12,488 nucleotides of DNA from an uncultured Lysobacteraceae bacterium (GTDB lineage: Bacteria; Pseudomonadota; Gammaproteobacteria; Xanthomonadales; Rhodanobacteraceae), in contig CAMLSI010000103.1 of assembly GCA_946482585.1 (NCBI GenBank), positions 1 to 12,488 on the forward strand, given 5' to 3'. Position 1 is the first letter of the stretch. Every line of letters begins with the position of its first letter. A program made the position numbers and the translations under genes. A model generated the notes under the pieces. It did not search any database and was not told the DNA's origin. It saw only the letters and a program-made list of their open reading frames with translations. Shown here piece after piece: positions 1 through 8,925 of this stretch.

Positions 1-373
1 GCTCGTCGTCGCTCAATTTTTTTGCGAACGACAGCAGCGCCGCGCGCGGCACGACCCACCAGGCCTCGGTACCGCTCGATCCTTGCGTGAAGGTCAGCGC
101 GCGCGGAAGGCCGTAATAGTTCGGTTGCGCGGGCAGCGCGAGCGAGGCGCCCGTCGGCGTGCCGGAAAGATCGAACGTGCCCGTGAGCGCAGGACAGCCG
201 CTGCCGTCACGCGAATCGGCGGCAGGCACGGCTTTGAAACCTTCGGGAGCGCCTGAGCATGCGCCGAGAAGCATCAGGGACAAGATCCATGGCGCGCTGC
301 GCGCACGCGCAGTAGCGGACGAAGACACCGATGTCGGGCCGGTTGCCCGGTGTGTGGAGAAGAACGGCGTCAT
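1..373 (-). CDS. Putative lipoprotein, 3' end beyond the window
   Basis: The minus strand is open from an ATG at 373-371 to the window edge, giving 124 codons with no stop. A basic stretch (RARSAPW, residues 23-29) leads into a short hydrophobic run and a lipobox LLGAC with Cys39, so a signal-peptidase-II lipoprotein is likely. The mature part begins SGAPEGFKAVPAADS and continues with a well-behaved sequence containing TGTFDLSGTP and GTEAWWVVPRAALL. I recognise no family. The first 15 residues are poor in hydrophobic character, so a GTG at 328-326 (residue 16, placing the lipid Cys at position 24) is an equally good start. The gene is divergent from the ankyrin gene, with array A between them. 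It is seen directly as an open frame; the lipoprotein call follows from the lipobox and the function is unknown. Confidence 0.7.
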   Translation of the reverse strand, partial: MTPFFSTHRATGPTSVSSSATARARSAPWILSLMLLGACSGAPEGFKAVPAADSRDGSGCPALTGTFDLSGTPTGASLALPAQPNYYGLPRALTFTQGSSGTEAWWVVPRAALLSFAKKLSDDE

Positions 374-451
374 CGTCGCCGGAGTCTAGCTCATGGCGGC
401 GGGGGGCGTTGGAGGATGGTGGGGGAGGGGCTGGTGAGTCTGGGAGCCGGC

Positions 452-636
452 TGATCAGATCAGGACAGTGACCAGATCAGGACACCGACCAGATCAGGAC
501 ACCCATCAAAGCGAGACCAGATGGGATCAGATCAGGACACCCATCAAGGAAGGCCAGATCGGGACCAAATCACACCAGATCAGGACACCCATCAAGGGAC
601 CAAATCGGGACACGGGACCAAATCAGGACACCCACA
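452..636. repeat. Repeat array A: degenerate tandem copies around GGACACCC
   Basis: About eight irregular units of roughly 17-37 bases, of the form AGATCAGGACACCCATCAA, with degenerate linkers such as GGGACCAAATC. Exact GGACACCC copies start at 497, 535, 583 and 626; decayed ones start at 463, 480 and 608. The core matches those of arrays B and C, but the linker (CAGATC before it, ATCAAG after it) is specific to this array. The units carry no regular spacers. The array sits between the divergent lipoprotein and ankyrin genes and so occupies their shared upstream region. Short open frames across it (468-836 plus and 521-742 plus) are repeat translations, not genes. Confidence 0.85.
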
Positions 637-798
637 AATTGTCGTGCTGCTCTATCCGCGTGCGCCTCTCGATTCGCTGCATCGCGAAAGACTTTTGCGG
701 CGGCAAGCAGTTTGTTCCGGCGCGTCGAGGAGCAGATTGTAGGTTCGGGATTCTGGGTGTCCCGGACCTCATTCCGCATGTTCGGGATTTCACGCCGC
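637..798. other. Upstream region of the ankyrin gene with one inverted repeat core
   Basis: There is no convincing gene or promoter here. One GGGTGTCC at 755-762 is in the opposite orientation to array A. TTCGGGATT occurs twice, at 744-752 and 781-789. The in-frame extension of the ankyrin ORF back to an ATG at 712 crosses this stretch, but its residues look non-coding. Confidence 0.5.
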
Positions 799-2436
799 AT
801 GCTGCATGTTCTCGTTTTGCACCGGACATCGTTTAGCGTTCGATCTCGCCAAGGGAGCCGCGCCATCAACCGTTCGTCCGCCACTACCGTGCTACGGAGC
901 CTGCTGCCAATTTCCGTCGCGATCCTGCTCGGCTGGCTGCTGGCCGGAATGATCGGAACGCGGCAGTCCTATCTGCAGGGGCCTGTCGTGATCGGGCAGT
1001 ACGATCGTGAGCCCGTCGTCGGGGCGTCGCGGCGCGGCCCGAAGTGGCACAGTTTCGTGCGCTATCGCGCGCCGGACGATTGGCCGGTCGCTGCGGGACA
1101 GCTGCGGCGCTACGAGATATATGTCACCAGTTCCATGGATGGGGACCGTGCGGTCGGCTCGGACACACTGCTGAAGCTGTCGCGCGCGACACCCGATGAC
1201 GCGATGGAGTGGTCCTTCACCGGATTCTGGGTGCTGCCGATCGTGGTCGGGTTCTTCGGATGCGCCGTACTGTTGTGCTGCGCTACCGTCGTGCCGGCAT
1301 CCGCCGGTAGATCGCGACGCGCCGGGCGACGCTTCAAATCCTCGACCGGTTCGCGCCTGAACTCGCGAACGGCACGGATCGGCGCGGGCATCGCGATGGC
1401 AGTGTTCGCGTCGTTCTTTGTCTATCCCCGCGGCATGTTGCTGGTGTTGCTGCCGCTGTTTTTCGCGATCACTGCCTTGGGCGTCATCCAGTCGCCATAT
1501 CGCATGGTGCGCCGCCTCATGTCTGCTCCCGGTTCCGGCTTCGGCGGCAACGAGCCCCGGCCCGGCATGACGGGACTCGTCGTCGATCTGCTGCAGCACG
1601 CGAGTCTGGCAATCGTTCTCGCGGGCTTTTGCGTGATCAGCATCCTGGCGTTCGCGCGCGGCCTGGAAGGCTCGATCGGTACCGGCGGATGGTCTTCGGG
1701 CGCGTTCAACACGCTGCGCACGCTGCCGTGGCTGCCGCAGGATTTCGACCAGGCCCTGTGCGACGCCGCCGATCGCCAGGACGCCGCCGCCACGACCTGG
1801 CTGGTCGAGCACGGCGCGCGACCGCGCGTCGTCTGCGCCGCCGGCACGCCGCCCGTCACACCGGCCATGCGCTTCGATCATCCGGCACTGCCACCGAGCC
1901 AGATCGAACTCGACGCACTCCTGTATGCGGCTGTGGAGAGTGCTGAATCCGACCCGGAACTGGCGCGCTATCTGCTCGCGCGCGGCGCGAGCCCCAACGC
2001 CGAGCGCGGAGGCTGGCCGGTGCTGCTGGCTGCGGCCTGGAACGCGAACGACCCTGTCGTGAAGCAACTGCTCGACGCGGGCGCCGATCCGAATCGCCCG
2101 ACGAGCAATGGCAACACCGTGCTCACTGACATCGTCGGCCTCGATCGTCCCGACAAGGCACAGGAATACTTACCCTGGCTCATCGCGCGCGGCGGCGATC
2201 TGAATCATCGCGGTGAAGCAGGTCGTAGCGTTCTGCTGCAGCGTTGTGTCGACTTCCGCACCACCGACCTCGAGTTCCTCGAGAGCCTGATGAATTTCGG
2301 CGCGGATCCGAACCTAGTGGACGCAAGCGGACGCACCGCGCTCGACTACCTGTACGCACAGCGGGTCGATGAAGCAATCGGCGTGTTCGAGGCGCATGGC
2401 GCGCGTCGGGCGACGGCGCTGCGCGATGACCGATAG
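799..2436 (+). CDS. Multi-pass membrane protein with C-terminal ankyrin repeats
   Basis: The product is 545 residues from this start. Hydrophobic segments lie near residues 34-53, 132-155, 184-221 (long enough for two helices) and 254-276. The roughly 80-residue segment between the first two looks extracytoplasmic and loosely resembles DUF3592. From about 314 to 536 there are around five ankyrin units, with typical pieces such as ELARYLLARGASPNAERGG, VVKQLLDAGADPNRPTSNG and FLESLMNFGADPNLVDASG. Ankyrin repeats bind proteins; the partner is unknown, and the domain probably faces the cytoplasm. The start is uncertain. ATGs occur at 712, 778 and 799, but the only good Shine-Dalgarno (AAGGGAG, 851-857) lies seven bases before an in-frame ATC at 865, just ahead of the first membrane helix; a GTG follows at 889. 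The gene stands alone between arrays A and B. Domain assignment is confident, the start is not. Confidence 0.82.
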   Translation: MLHVLVLHRTSFSVRSRQGSRAINRSSATTVLRSLLPISVAILLGWLLAGMIGTRQSYLQGPVVIGQYDREPVVGASRRGPKWHSFVRYRAPDDWPVAAGQLRRYEIYVTSSMDGDRAVGSDTLLKLSRATPDDAMEWSFTGFWVLPIVVGFFGCAVLLCCATVVPASAGRSRRAGRRFKSSTGSRLNSRTARIGAGIAMAVFASFFVYPRGMLLVLLPLFFAITALGVIQSPYRMVRRLMSAPGSGFGGNEPRPGMTGLVVDLLQHASLAIVLAGFCVISILAFARGLEGSIGTGGWSSGAFNTLRTLPWLPQDFDQALCDAADRQDAAATTWLVEHGARPRVVCAAGTPPVTPAMRFDHPALPPSQIELDALLYAAVESAESDPELARYLLARGASPNAERGGWPVLLAAAWNANDPVVKQLLDAGADPNRPTSNGNTVLTDIVGLDRPDKAQEYLPWLIARGGDLNHRGEAGRSVLLQRCVDFRTTDLEFLESLMNFGADPNLVDASGRTALDYLYAQRVDEAIGVFEAHGARRATALRDDR

Positions 2437-2446
2437 CTGAGTGTTC

Positions 2447-2581
2447 GTCAGCGACCCAGGACAGCGACTCACAGCGACTCAGGACACCCAGCGACTCAGG
2501 ACACCCATGAAAAATTGCCAGTGACTCAGGACACCCATGAATTGCTGGTGCCAGTGACTCAGGACACCCATGAATTACTGG
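2447..2581. repeat. Repeat array B: tandem GTGACTCAGGACACCCATGAA units
   Basis: Four exact GGACACCC cores start at 2482, 2499, 2529 and 2562, preceded by a decayed GGACA at 2459. The typical unit is GTGACTCAGGACACCCATGAA, and the last two are joined by ATTGCTGGTGCCA. The array begins ten bases after the ankyrin stop codon and ends about 140 bases beyond the 3' end of the RAYT-like gene. The orientation equals that of array A and is opposite to array C. The stretch 2582-2722 between the array and the transposase holds nothing I can name. Confidence 0.85.
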
Positions 2582-2722
2582 CGCTCGGCTCTAGCTTATC
2601 GATCGAGTCACGACCTTGGCTCATCGCCTCTTGCCGTCACGGCATCGGTACGGTCAGCACTCGCCGGAATATGTCGCGCACGCTCCATTCTCCCTTGCGG
2701 GCGAGCCGAGGCAACGCATAGT

Positions 2723-3679
2723 TCAGCTGAGCTGAATCGCCAACCGAATGCCCTTGAGCCAGCGCTGACCGAGCCGTTCGGCCAATGCCATCAGATCCTG
2801 CGCGGAGCCTGCAGCCCGGGCCCAGCCGCTGCCGTAGCCACGTACGCGCGTCGCCCAGCGTGCAGGCGTGTCGATACGGGACAAGATGGCCGGAGCGCAA
2901 TGGGCAATCTTGCCCCGCTTCCCGGGCGCCAGTAGGCGGCCGGTCCAGTCCAGAATCGCCAAATAGTCGGCTGTGCTGAGCCCCAGCATTGCGGACGGGT
3001 GGGCGCCGATGATTGGCCGCAACGGTGCGGTACGCGTTTCCGGTGATGTGCGGGAGCCCTCGATCCTTTCACGCGCGCTGGTGTGCAAAGACGTGTCCAG
3101 TCGGTCGCACACGCCGGCGCGGATAGGATTGAGGTCCACATAGCTCATCGCCGCGAGAACCGCGCGTTCGTCGCAGAGAAGTTGGGATCGGTAACGGCCC
3201 TCCCAGAATCGACCTTTGCAGTCATCTTCCCGATTGGCGCGGCGTGCGATTGGCTCTGCCAGACAGCGCATGAACCAGGACAGATTGCCGAGTCGGCTGC
3301 GAATGACGTCGAGACGTGCCGGGTTCGCGAGCAATTGCCGGTGCTTGAGTTCGATGTTCGCTTCGTCAACGTCTGCCGAAGAAAAAAGTCGCAACCAGCG
3401 CGTCGCGACCTCGTCGTCGCTCCATCCTGCAACGATTGCAGGGATGATCTGCATGACGAGATGCAGATGGTTACTCATGATCGCGTAGGCGTGGATGACG
3501 ACGGCGAAACAGTCGCCGAGCCGACGGAGTCGGTCTTCGATCCAGTGCTTCCGATGTTCGAATGATCGGCCACTGTACTGGTCCTCGCCGCAGAGAAACG
3601 CGCGCCGCACGCAGCGTTGGACGCAGTGGTAGCAGCCTTCGGTACCGGGTGGTGCGAGTACGGAGCGTGCGATCGTCAT
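2723..3679 (-). CDS. REP-associated tyrosine transposase-like protein (Y1/HUH, long form)
   Basis: The product is 318 residues. It has the Y1_Tnp (IS200/REP-transposase) signature: a CYHCVQRCVRRAFLCGED start (16-33), the metal-binding HUH-type motif MSNHLHLV with H71 and H73, the GRFWEGRYRSQ motif (156-166) and a catalytic Tyr in AAMSYVDLNPIRAG (Y180). The C-terminal third (about 230-260, LSTADYLAILDWTGR followed by GKRGKI) matches the long 'transposase' subgroup of some 320 residues, unlike the short RAYTs near 165 residues. Such enzymes cut and join single-stranded DNA at hairpin or REP sequences. All catalytic residues are present, so the gene looks intact. It starts at the ATG at 3679-3677, with no strong ribosome site. 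Arrays with a shared core flank it on both sides in inverted orientation and are its probable DNA targets; that link is inference. Confidence 0.92.
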   Translation of the reverse strand: MTIARSVLAPPGTEGCYHCVQRCVRRAFLCGEDQYSGRSFEHRKHWIEDRLRRLGDCFAVVIHAYAIMSNHLHLVMQIIPAIVAGWSDDEVATRWLRLFSSADVDEANIELKHRQLLANPARLDVIRSRLGNLSWFMRCLAEPIARRANREDDCKGRFWEGRYRSQLLCDERAVLAAMSYVDLNPIRAGVCDRLDTSLHTSARERIEGSRTSPETRTAPLRPIIGAHPSAMLGLSTADYLAILDWTGRLLAPGKRGKIAHCAPAILSRIDTPARWATRVRGYGSGWARAAGSAQDLMALAERLGQRWLKGIRLAIQLS

Positions 3680-3703
3680 GAAGTGACAGCGTGATGAATG
3701 GTC

Positions 3704-3725
3704 AGCGAAAACGCTATAGCGAAAA
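3704..3725. promoter_or_regulatory. Direct repeat with embedded palindrome upstream of the transposase
   Basis: AGCGAAAA occurs at 3704-3711 and 3718-3725. The six bases between, with their flanks, form the perfect palindrome CGCTATAGCG (3712-3721). It lies 25-46 bases before the RAYT start codon. On the minus strand TATAGC could serve as a -10 element, so an operator or autoregulatory site is possible. No good -35 element is evident. Confidence 0.3.
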
Positions 3726-3762
3726 TCCTGGGGGACTATCGGAATTTTCTGGATCGCGGTCG

Positions 3763-3902
3763 TCCAGACCAGGCAGGGGGTATGGATCGCTGCGGCCGGG
3801 GTGGGAAAATGGTGGGTGTCCTCAATCGAGCCTCCAGACCAGGCAGGGGGTATGGATCACTGCAGCCGGGGTGGGAAAATGGTGGGTGTCCTCAATCGAG
3901 CC
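3763..3902. repeat. 70-bp tandem duplication at the transposase-proximal end of array C
   Basis: Positions 3763-3832 and 3833-3902 are consecutive copies of one 70-base unit differing at two positions (3789/3859 and 3794/3864, both G versus A). Each copy begins TCCAGACCAGG, contains GGGAAAATGGTGGGTGTCC and ends TCAATCGAGCC. The near identity indicates a recent duplication. Confidence 0.92.
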
Positions 3903-4479
3903 AGCCTGTGGGTGTCCTCGATCGAACCGAGCCTGTGGGTGTCCTCGATCGAACCGTCCTCGATCGAACCGTCCTCAATCGAGCCCTCAATCGAGCCCGC
4001 TCAATCGAGCCCTCAATCGAGCCTGTTCAATCGAGCCTGTGGGTGTCCTCGATCGAACCCTCGAGCGAGCCGGGAAAACTGTGGGTGTCCTCAATCGGGC
4101 CTTCTCAATCGGGCCTCTCCTCAATCGAGCCCGTGGGTGTCCTCAGAGCCCTCTCAGAGCCCTCAGTGGGTGTCCTCAATCGAGCCGCCTCAATCGAGCC
4201 TCTTTCAATCGAGCCCGTGGGTGTCCTCAGAGCCCTCAGTGGGTGTCCTCAATCGAGCCGGAAAATGGTGGGTGTCCTCAATCAAGCCGCTCAATCGAGC
4301 CGGAAAATGGTGGGTGTCCTCAATCAAGCCGGAAAACTGTGGGTGTCCTCAATCGAGCCTTCCTCAATCGAGCCTAGCCCATGGGTGTCCTCAATCAAGC
4401 CGTCCTCAATCAAGCCGAGCCGAGCCCGTGGGTGTCCTCCATCAAGCCGTCCTCCATCAAGCCGTCCTCCATCAATCCG
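3763..4479. repeat. Repeat array C: 15 GGGTGTCC cores with TCAATCGAGCC words
   Basis: Fifteen exact GGGTGTCC cores start at 3814, 3884, 3910, 3937, 4041, 4083, 4135, 4168, 4219, 4241, 4270, 4312, 4341, 4383 and 4430. Between and around them is a modular mosaic of CTCAATCGAGCC (about fifteen copies) and its variants CTCGATCGAACC, CTCAATCAAGCC, CTCCATCAAGCC and CTCAGAGCC. Six cores are preceded by a GGAAAA-type lead-in. Spacing is irregular. No word contains a plus-strand stop codon, so all three plus frames stay open for 228-276 codons across 3691-4559, producing WVSSIEP-like artefacts that should not be annotated as proteins. The array fills the gap between the transposase 5' end and the beta-helix gene; 4480-4631 shows nothing further. 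Confidence 0.93.
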
Positions 4480-4631
4480 GGCAGGGCCAGGGCTACGAAA
4501 AAGATCGGCCTGCCGACGTTCCTGGTAGCGCCGGCGCGACGTCCGTGACGATTCCGTGATGCATGGCCGCTCCGGCCGCGCACTCCGGTGGCAGTATGGG
4601 TTTCCCTCCGCCGTTGTCGCGCCGCGCGTCC

Positions 4632-6086
4632 ATGTCAACAAAACGATTCGTACACCGTCTGATGAATGCGACGGCGGTGATGCTGTTCGCGACGGCGTCG
4701 GCCCAGGCAGCGACGACCTACTATGTCGCTACCACGGGCAACAACGGTGCCGACGGCCTGACGCCGGCGACCGCGTTCAAGACCATTGCGTTTGCGGTCG
4801 GCCGCGTCGCGGCGGGCGACACGATCCAGGTGCGTGGCGGCACGTATACCGAATCCGTCACGATCAGCCGGCCCGGCAGCGCGGCGCAGTGGATCATCTT
4901 GCAGGCGTATCCGGGCGAGACGCCGGTGCTGCGCAGCACCGGCAGCGGCCCGACGATCTACTTCTATCATTCCGATTGCGACGAGGACACGGTCGGCACC
5001 GGCAATGGCAACACGGATTGCCGTCCGATGTACTGGACCGTGCAGGGTCTGACCGTGCAGGGCAGCCCGAACGGCGGCAGCGACGGCTACGCGATCAAAA
5101 TAGACACGCCCAAGGTGCGCCTGCGCGGCAATCGGCTGTGCTGCAGCAAGGTCGACATCGTCAAGCTCGTGCGCACGAGCAATGATGTGGAAATCCTCGA
5201 CAACGAGATCTGGCAGGACGCCGCCATCGTCGTGCCGGGCAGCAACGCGCAGGGCGTGGACATCGTCGGTGCCGACCGTCCGCGCGTTGCGGGCAACTAC
5301 CTCCACGACCTGCCCGACATCGGCGTCTACGCCAAGGGCAATTCGCGCAATGCCGTGTTCGAGCGCAATCGCCTCGTCAACATCGGCGGTCCGAACAATG
5401 GCAATGCGCTGATGCTGGGCCAGTCCACTGACGCAGAACGCCTGCTCGACGGCGACTACGAATCCTACGACGGTATCGTGCGCAACAACCTCGTCGTCGG
5501 TTCCACGTATGCGTGTCTCGCGACCTCGTCGTCGTTCAACGCGCGCTTCTACAACAACAGTTGCTACGACACCGCGCGCACGGGCCAGGCGTCGATCTAC
5601 GTGTCCAACGAATCGGAAATCGGCACGCGCGGCAGCGGTCTGGCGTTCGTCAACAACGTCATCTACGGCAATGCCGCGCGGCCTGTGGTCAAGCTCGGCT
5701 CCAACGGCATGGCCGACTACGGCACGCTGACGTTCGCTCGCAACCTGTTCCATGTCGCCGGCGGCAATCCGCAGTTCTATGCGAGCGACTTCTTCAACCC
5801 GGTCGGCTTCGCGCAATGGCAGACGCGGTTCCTGCAGCTGACGGGACATGCGGAAACCGGCATCGCCGCCGATCCGATGTTCGCCTCGACGAGCGGCACG
5901 ACGCCGCTGATCCCTGCGGCGGGAAGTCCCGCGATCGACGCGGGCGACAATGCCGCCGCGTATGCGCCGTTGGACTACAACGGCAATGCGCGACCCGCAG
6001 GCGCGGCATTCGATATCGGCGCGTACGAAGTCGGCGCGGTCGATCGCGTGTTTTGCAATGGATTCCAGCTGGGCGGCTGCCCGTAG
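4632..6086 (+). CDS. Secreted right-handed beta-helix protein with C-terminal NGFQ tail
   Basis: The product is 484 residues. Residues 1-26 form a Sec signal peptide ending ASAQA, with cleavage likely before ATTYYVATTG. Residues 29-75 match the DUF1565-like start of parallel beta-helix proteins (YYVATTGNNGADGLTPATAF, then AGDTIQVRGGTYTESV). The middle has the repeated short beta-strand and Asn pattern of a pectate-lyase-like helix (EILDNEIW, VAGNYLHDL, FERNRLVNIG, VNNVIYGNA). Residues 432-468 (SPAIDAGDNAA through FDIGAYEVG) resemble the choice-of-anchor-Q module. The tail DRVFCNGFQLGGCP resembles terminal signals of Lysobacterales secreted proteins. Such folds bind or cleave polysaccharides; no catalytic set is evident, so the substrate is unknown. 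An upstream in-frame ATG at 4596 exists, but 4632 gives the normal signal peptide. No good ribosome site is visible for either. It ends 34 bases from the convergent UvrA-like gene. Confidence 0.87.
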   Translation: MSTKRFVHRLMNATAVMLFATASAQAATTYYVATTGNNGADGLTPATAFKTIAFAVGRVAAGDTIQVRGGTYTESVTISRPGSAAQWIILQAYPGETPVLRSTGSGPTIYFYHSDCDEDTVGTGNGNTDCRPMYWTVQGLTVQGSPNGGSDGYAIKIDTPKVRLRGNRLCCSKVDIVKLVRTSNDVEILDNEIWQDAAIVVPGSNAQGVDIVGADRPRVAGNYLHDLPDIGVYAKGNSRNAVFERNRLVNIGGPNNGNALMLGQSTDAERLLDGDYESYDGIVRNNLVVGSTYACLATSSSFNARFYNNSCYDTARTGQASIYVSNESEIGTRGSGLAFVNNVIYGNAARPVVKLGSNGMADYGTLTFARNLFHVAGGNPQFYASDFFNPVGFAQWQTRFLQLTGHAETGIAADPMFASTSGTTPLIPAAGSPAIDAGDNAAAYAPLDYNGNARPAGAAFDIGAYEVGAVDRVFCNGFQLGGCP

Positions 6087-6120
6087 CGATCGATCGGTTG
6101 CCACTGCCGGCGCATCGGCC

Positions 6121-8532
<2,412 letters not shown>

Positions 8533-8552
8533 CGTGTCTCTCTGGGTGAGGC

Positions 8553-8571
8553 GGGACCGGCATGCGGTCCC
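8553..8571. other. Hairpin between the small membrane gene and the UvrA-like gene
   Basis: GGGACCG (8553-8559) pairs with CGGTCCC (8565-8571) around a five-base loop, 20 bases upstream of the UvrA-like start codon. No U-run follows on the minus strand, so it is not a standard terminator. It could modulate processing or translation between cistrons. Confidence 0.5.
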
Positions 8572-8602
8572 GTCGGTGCGGCGCGGTTGGAGGTCGATGC
8601 GG

Positions 8603-8827
8603 TCACGGCTCGCCGGCGGCGCGCGGCGCGCCGCCGCGCGGTCGGGCGAAGTAGGGCAGCGCGAACAGGTACAGACCGGTCACCAGCAGCAGGAACAGCG
8701 GCAGCAGCGGCACGTACGAGACCCAGACGATCGGCTTTTCCTGCGCCAGCGCGATGAACGTCGCGATGACGGACAGGGTGAAGACGATGGCCACCCAGCG
8801 GTGGAACTGGCGAATCCACTTGTTCAT
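8603..8827 (-). CDS. Small two-helix inner-membrane protein
   Basis: The product is 74 residues. The start is fixed by AGGAGGT, a near-perfect Shine-Dalgarno, three bases before the ATG at 8827-8825; an in-frame ATG eight codons upstream has no such site. The N-terminus MNKWIRQFHRW is basic and aromatic. Two hydrophobic helices follow, about 11-28 (WVAIVFTLSVIATFIALA) and 39-60, separated by a short Trp-containing loop (EKPIVWVSY), with a Pro/Arg/Gly tail. By the positive-inside rule both ends are probably cytoplasmic. I recall similar small proteins beside VOC and UvrA-like genes in other genomes, which supports it being a real operon member, but no function is known. The last 30 bases of coding sequence contain a nine-base-pair GC hairpin. 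Confidence 0.8.
   Translation of the reverse strand: MNKWIRQFHRWVAIVFTLSVIATFIALAQEKPIVWVSYVPLLPLFLLLVTGLYLFALPYFARPRGGAPRAAGEP
8615..8635. other. GC hairpin within the 3' end of the small membrane gene
   Basis: GGCGGCGCG (8615-8623) pairs with CGCGCCGCC (8627-8635) around a three-base loop. It lies inside the codons for the Pro/Arg/Gly tail, shortly before the stop. It is symmetric, so it would form in RNA of either strand. Confidence 0.5.
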
Positions 8828-8860
8828 GAGACCTCCTGCGAAGATCAACACCTTCAGGGA

Positions 8861-8879
8861 CCCCGGCGGTCTGCCGGGG
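8861..8879. other. Hairpin in the VOC-membrane protein intergenic gap, second of two
   Basis: CCCCGGC (8861-8867) and GCCGGGG (8873-8879) form a seven-base-pair stem with a five-base loop. It lies about 25 bases before the AGGAGGT of the small membrane gene. There is no U-run. Confidence 0.55.
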
Positions 8880-8902
8880 CGCGGACGTTCAGCGGTGGTC
8901 GA

Positions 8903-8923
8903 CGTCGGCGGCGAGCGCCGACG
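8903..8923. other. Hairpin just after the VOC stop codon
   Basis: CGTCGGCG (8903-8910) and CGCCGACG (8916-8923) form an eight-base-pair stem with a five-base loop, two bases past the VOC stop codon. No U-run follows in the minus-strand transcript. It may act as a partial terminator or an mRNA 3'-end stabiliser, which would lower expression of the downstream genes. Confidence 0.55.
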
Positions 8924-8925
8924 AT

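Larger units (their letters stand above)
2447..4479. mobile_element. Candidate RAYT locus: Y1 transposase bracketed by inverted repeat arrays
   Basis: The RAYT-like gene is flanked by array B (GGACACCC on the plus strand) and array C (GGGTGTCC on the plus strand), so the same core points in opposite directions on the two sides. Known RAYT genes are typically single-copy and lie between inverted REP elements that they are thought to spread. I see no target-site duplication or defined ends, so this is a locus description and not a proven transposable unit. Confidence 0.45.

Noticed and set aside
468..836. Plus-strand open frame rich in DQDTHQ and TPIK
   Set aside because: It is a translation of array A followed by non-repetitive DNA, with no domain and no ribosome site.
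892..2067. 391-codon minus-strand frame opposite the ankyrin gene
   Set aside because: Low-complexity Arg/His/Gln composition and no domain, whereas the plus strand shows membrane helices and ankyrin repeats.
452..4479. CRISPR array
   Set aside because: The arrays have irregular spacing, degenerate units and no unique spacers of constant length, and no cas gene is present.
3691..4559. Three overlapping plus-strand open frames of 228-276 codons rich in WVSSIEP and GVLNRA
   Set aside because: They are translations of array C in all three frames. The repeat words contain no plus-strand stop codon, so openness is trivial, and unit lengths are not multiples of three.
4635..6104. Long minus-strand open frame (489 codons) opposite the beta-helix gene
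   Set aside because: It is an Arg/Ala/Val-rich shadow of a high-GC gene. The plus strand has the signal peptide and domain matches.
6087..6120. Bidirectional terminator between the convergent beta-helix and UvrA-like genes
   Set aside because: The 34-base gap holds only a short GATCGATC palindrome, with no stable stem and no T-run.
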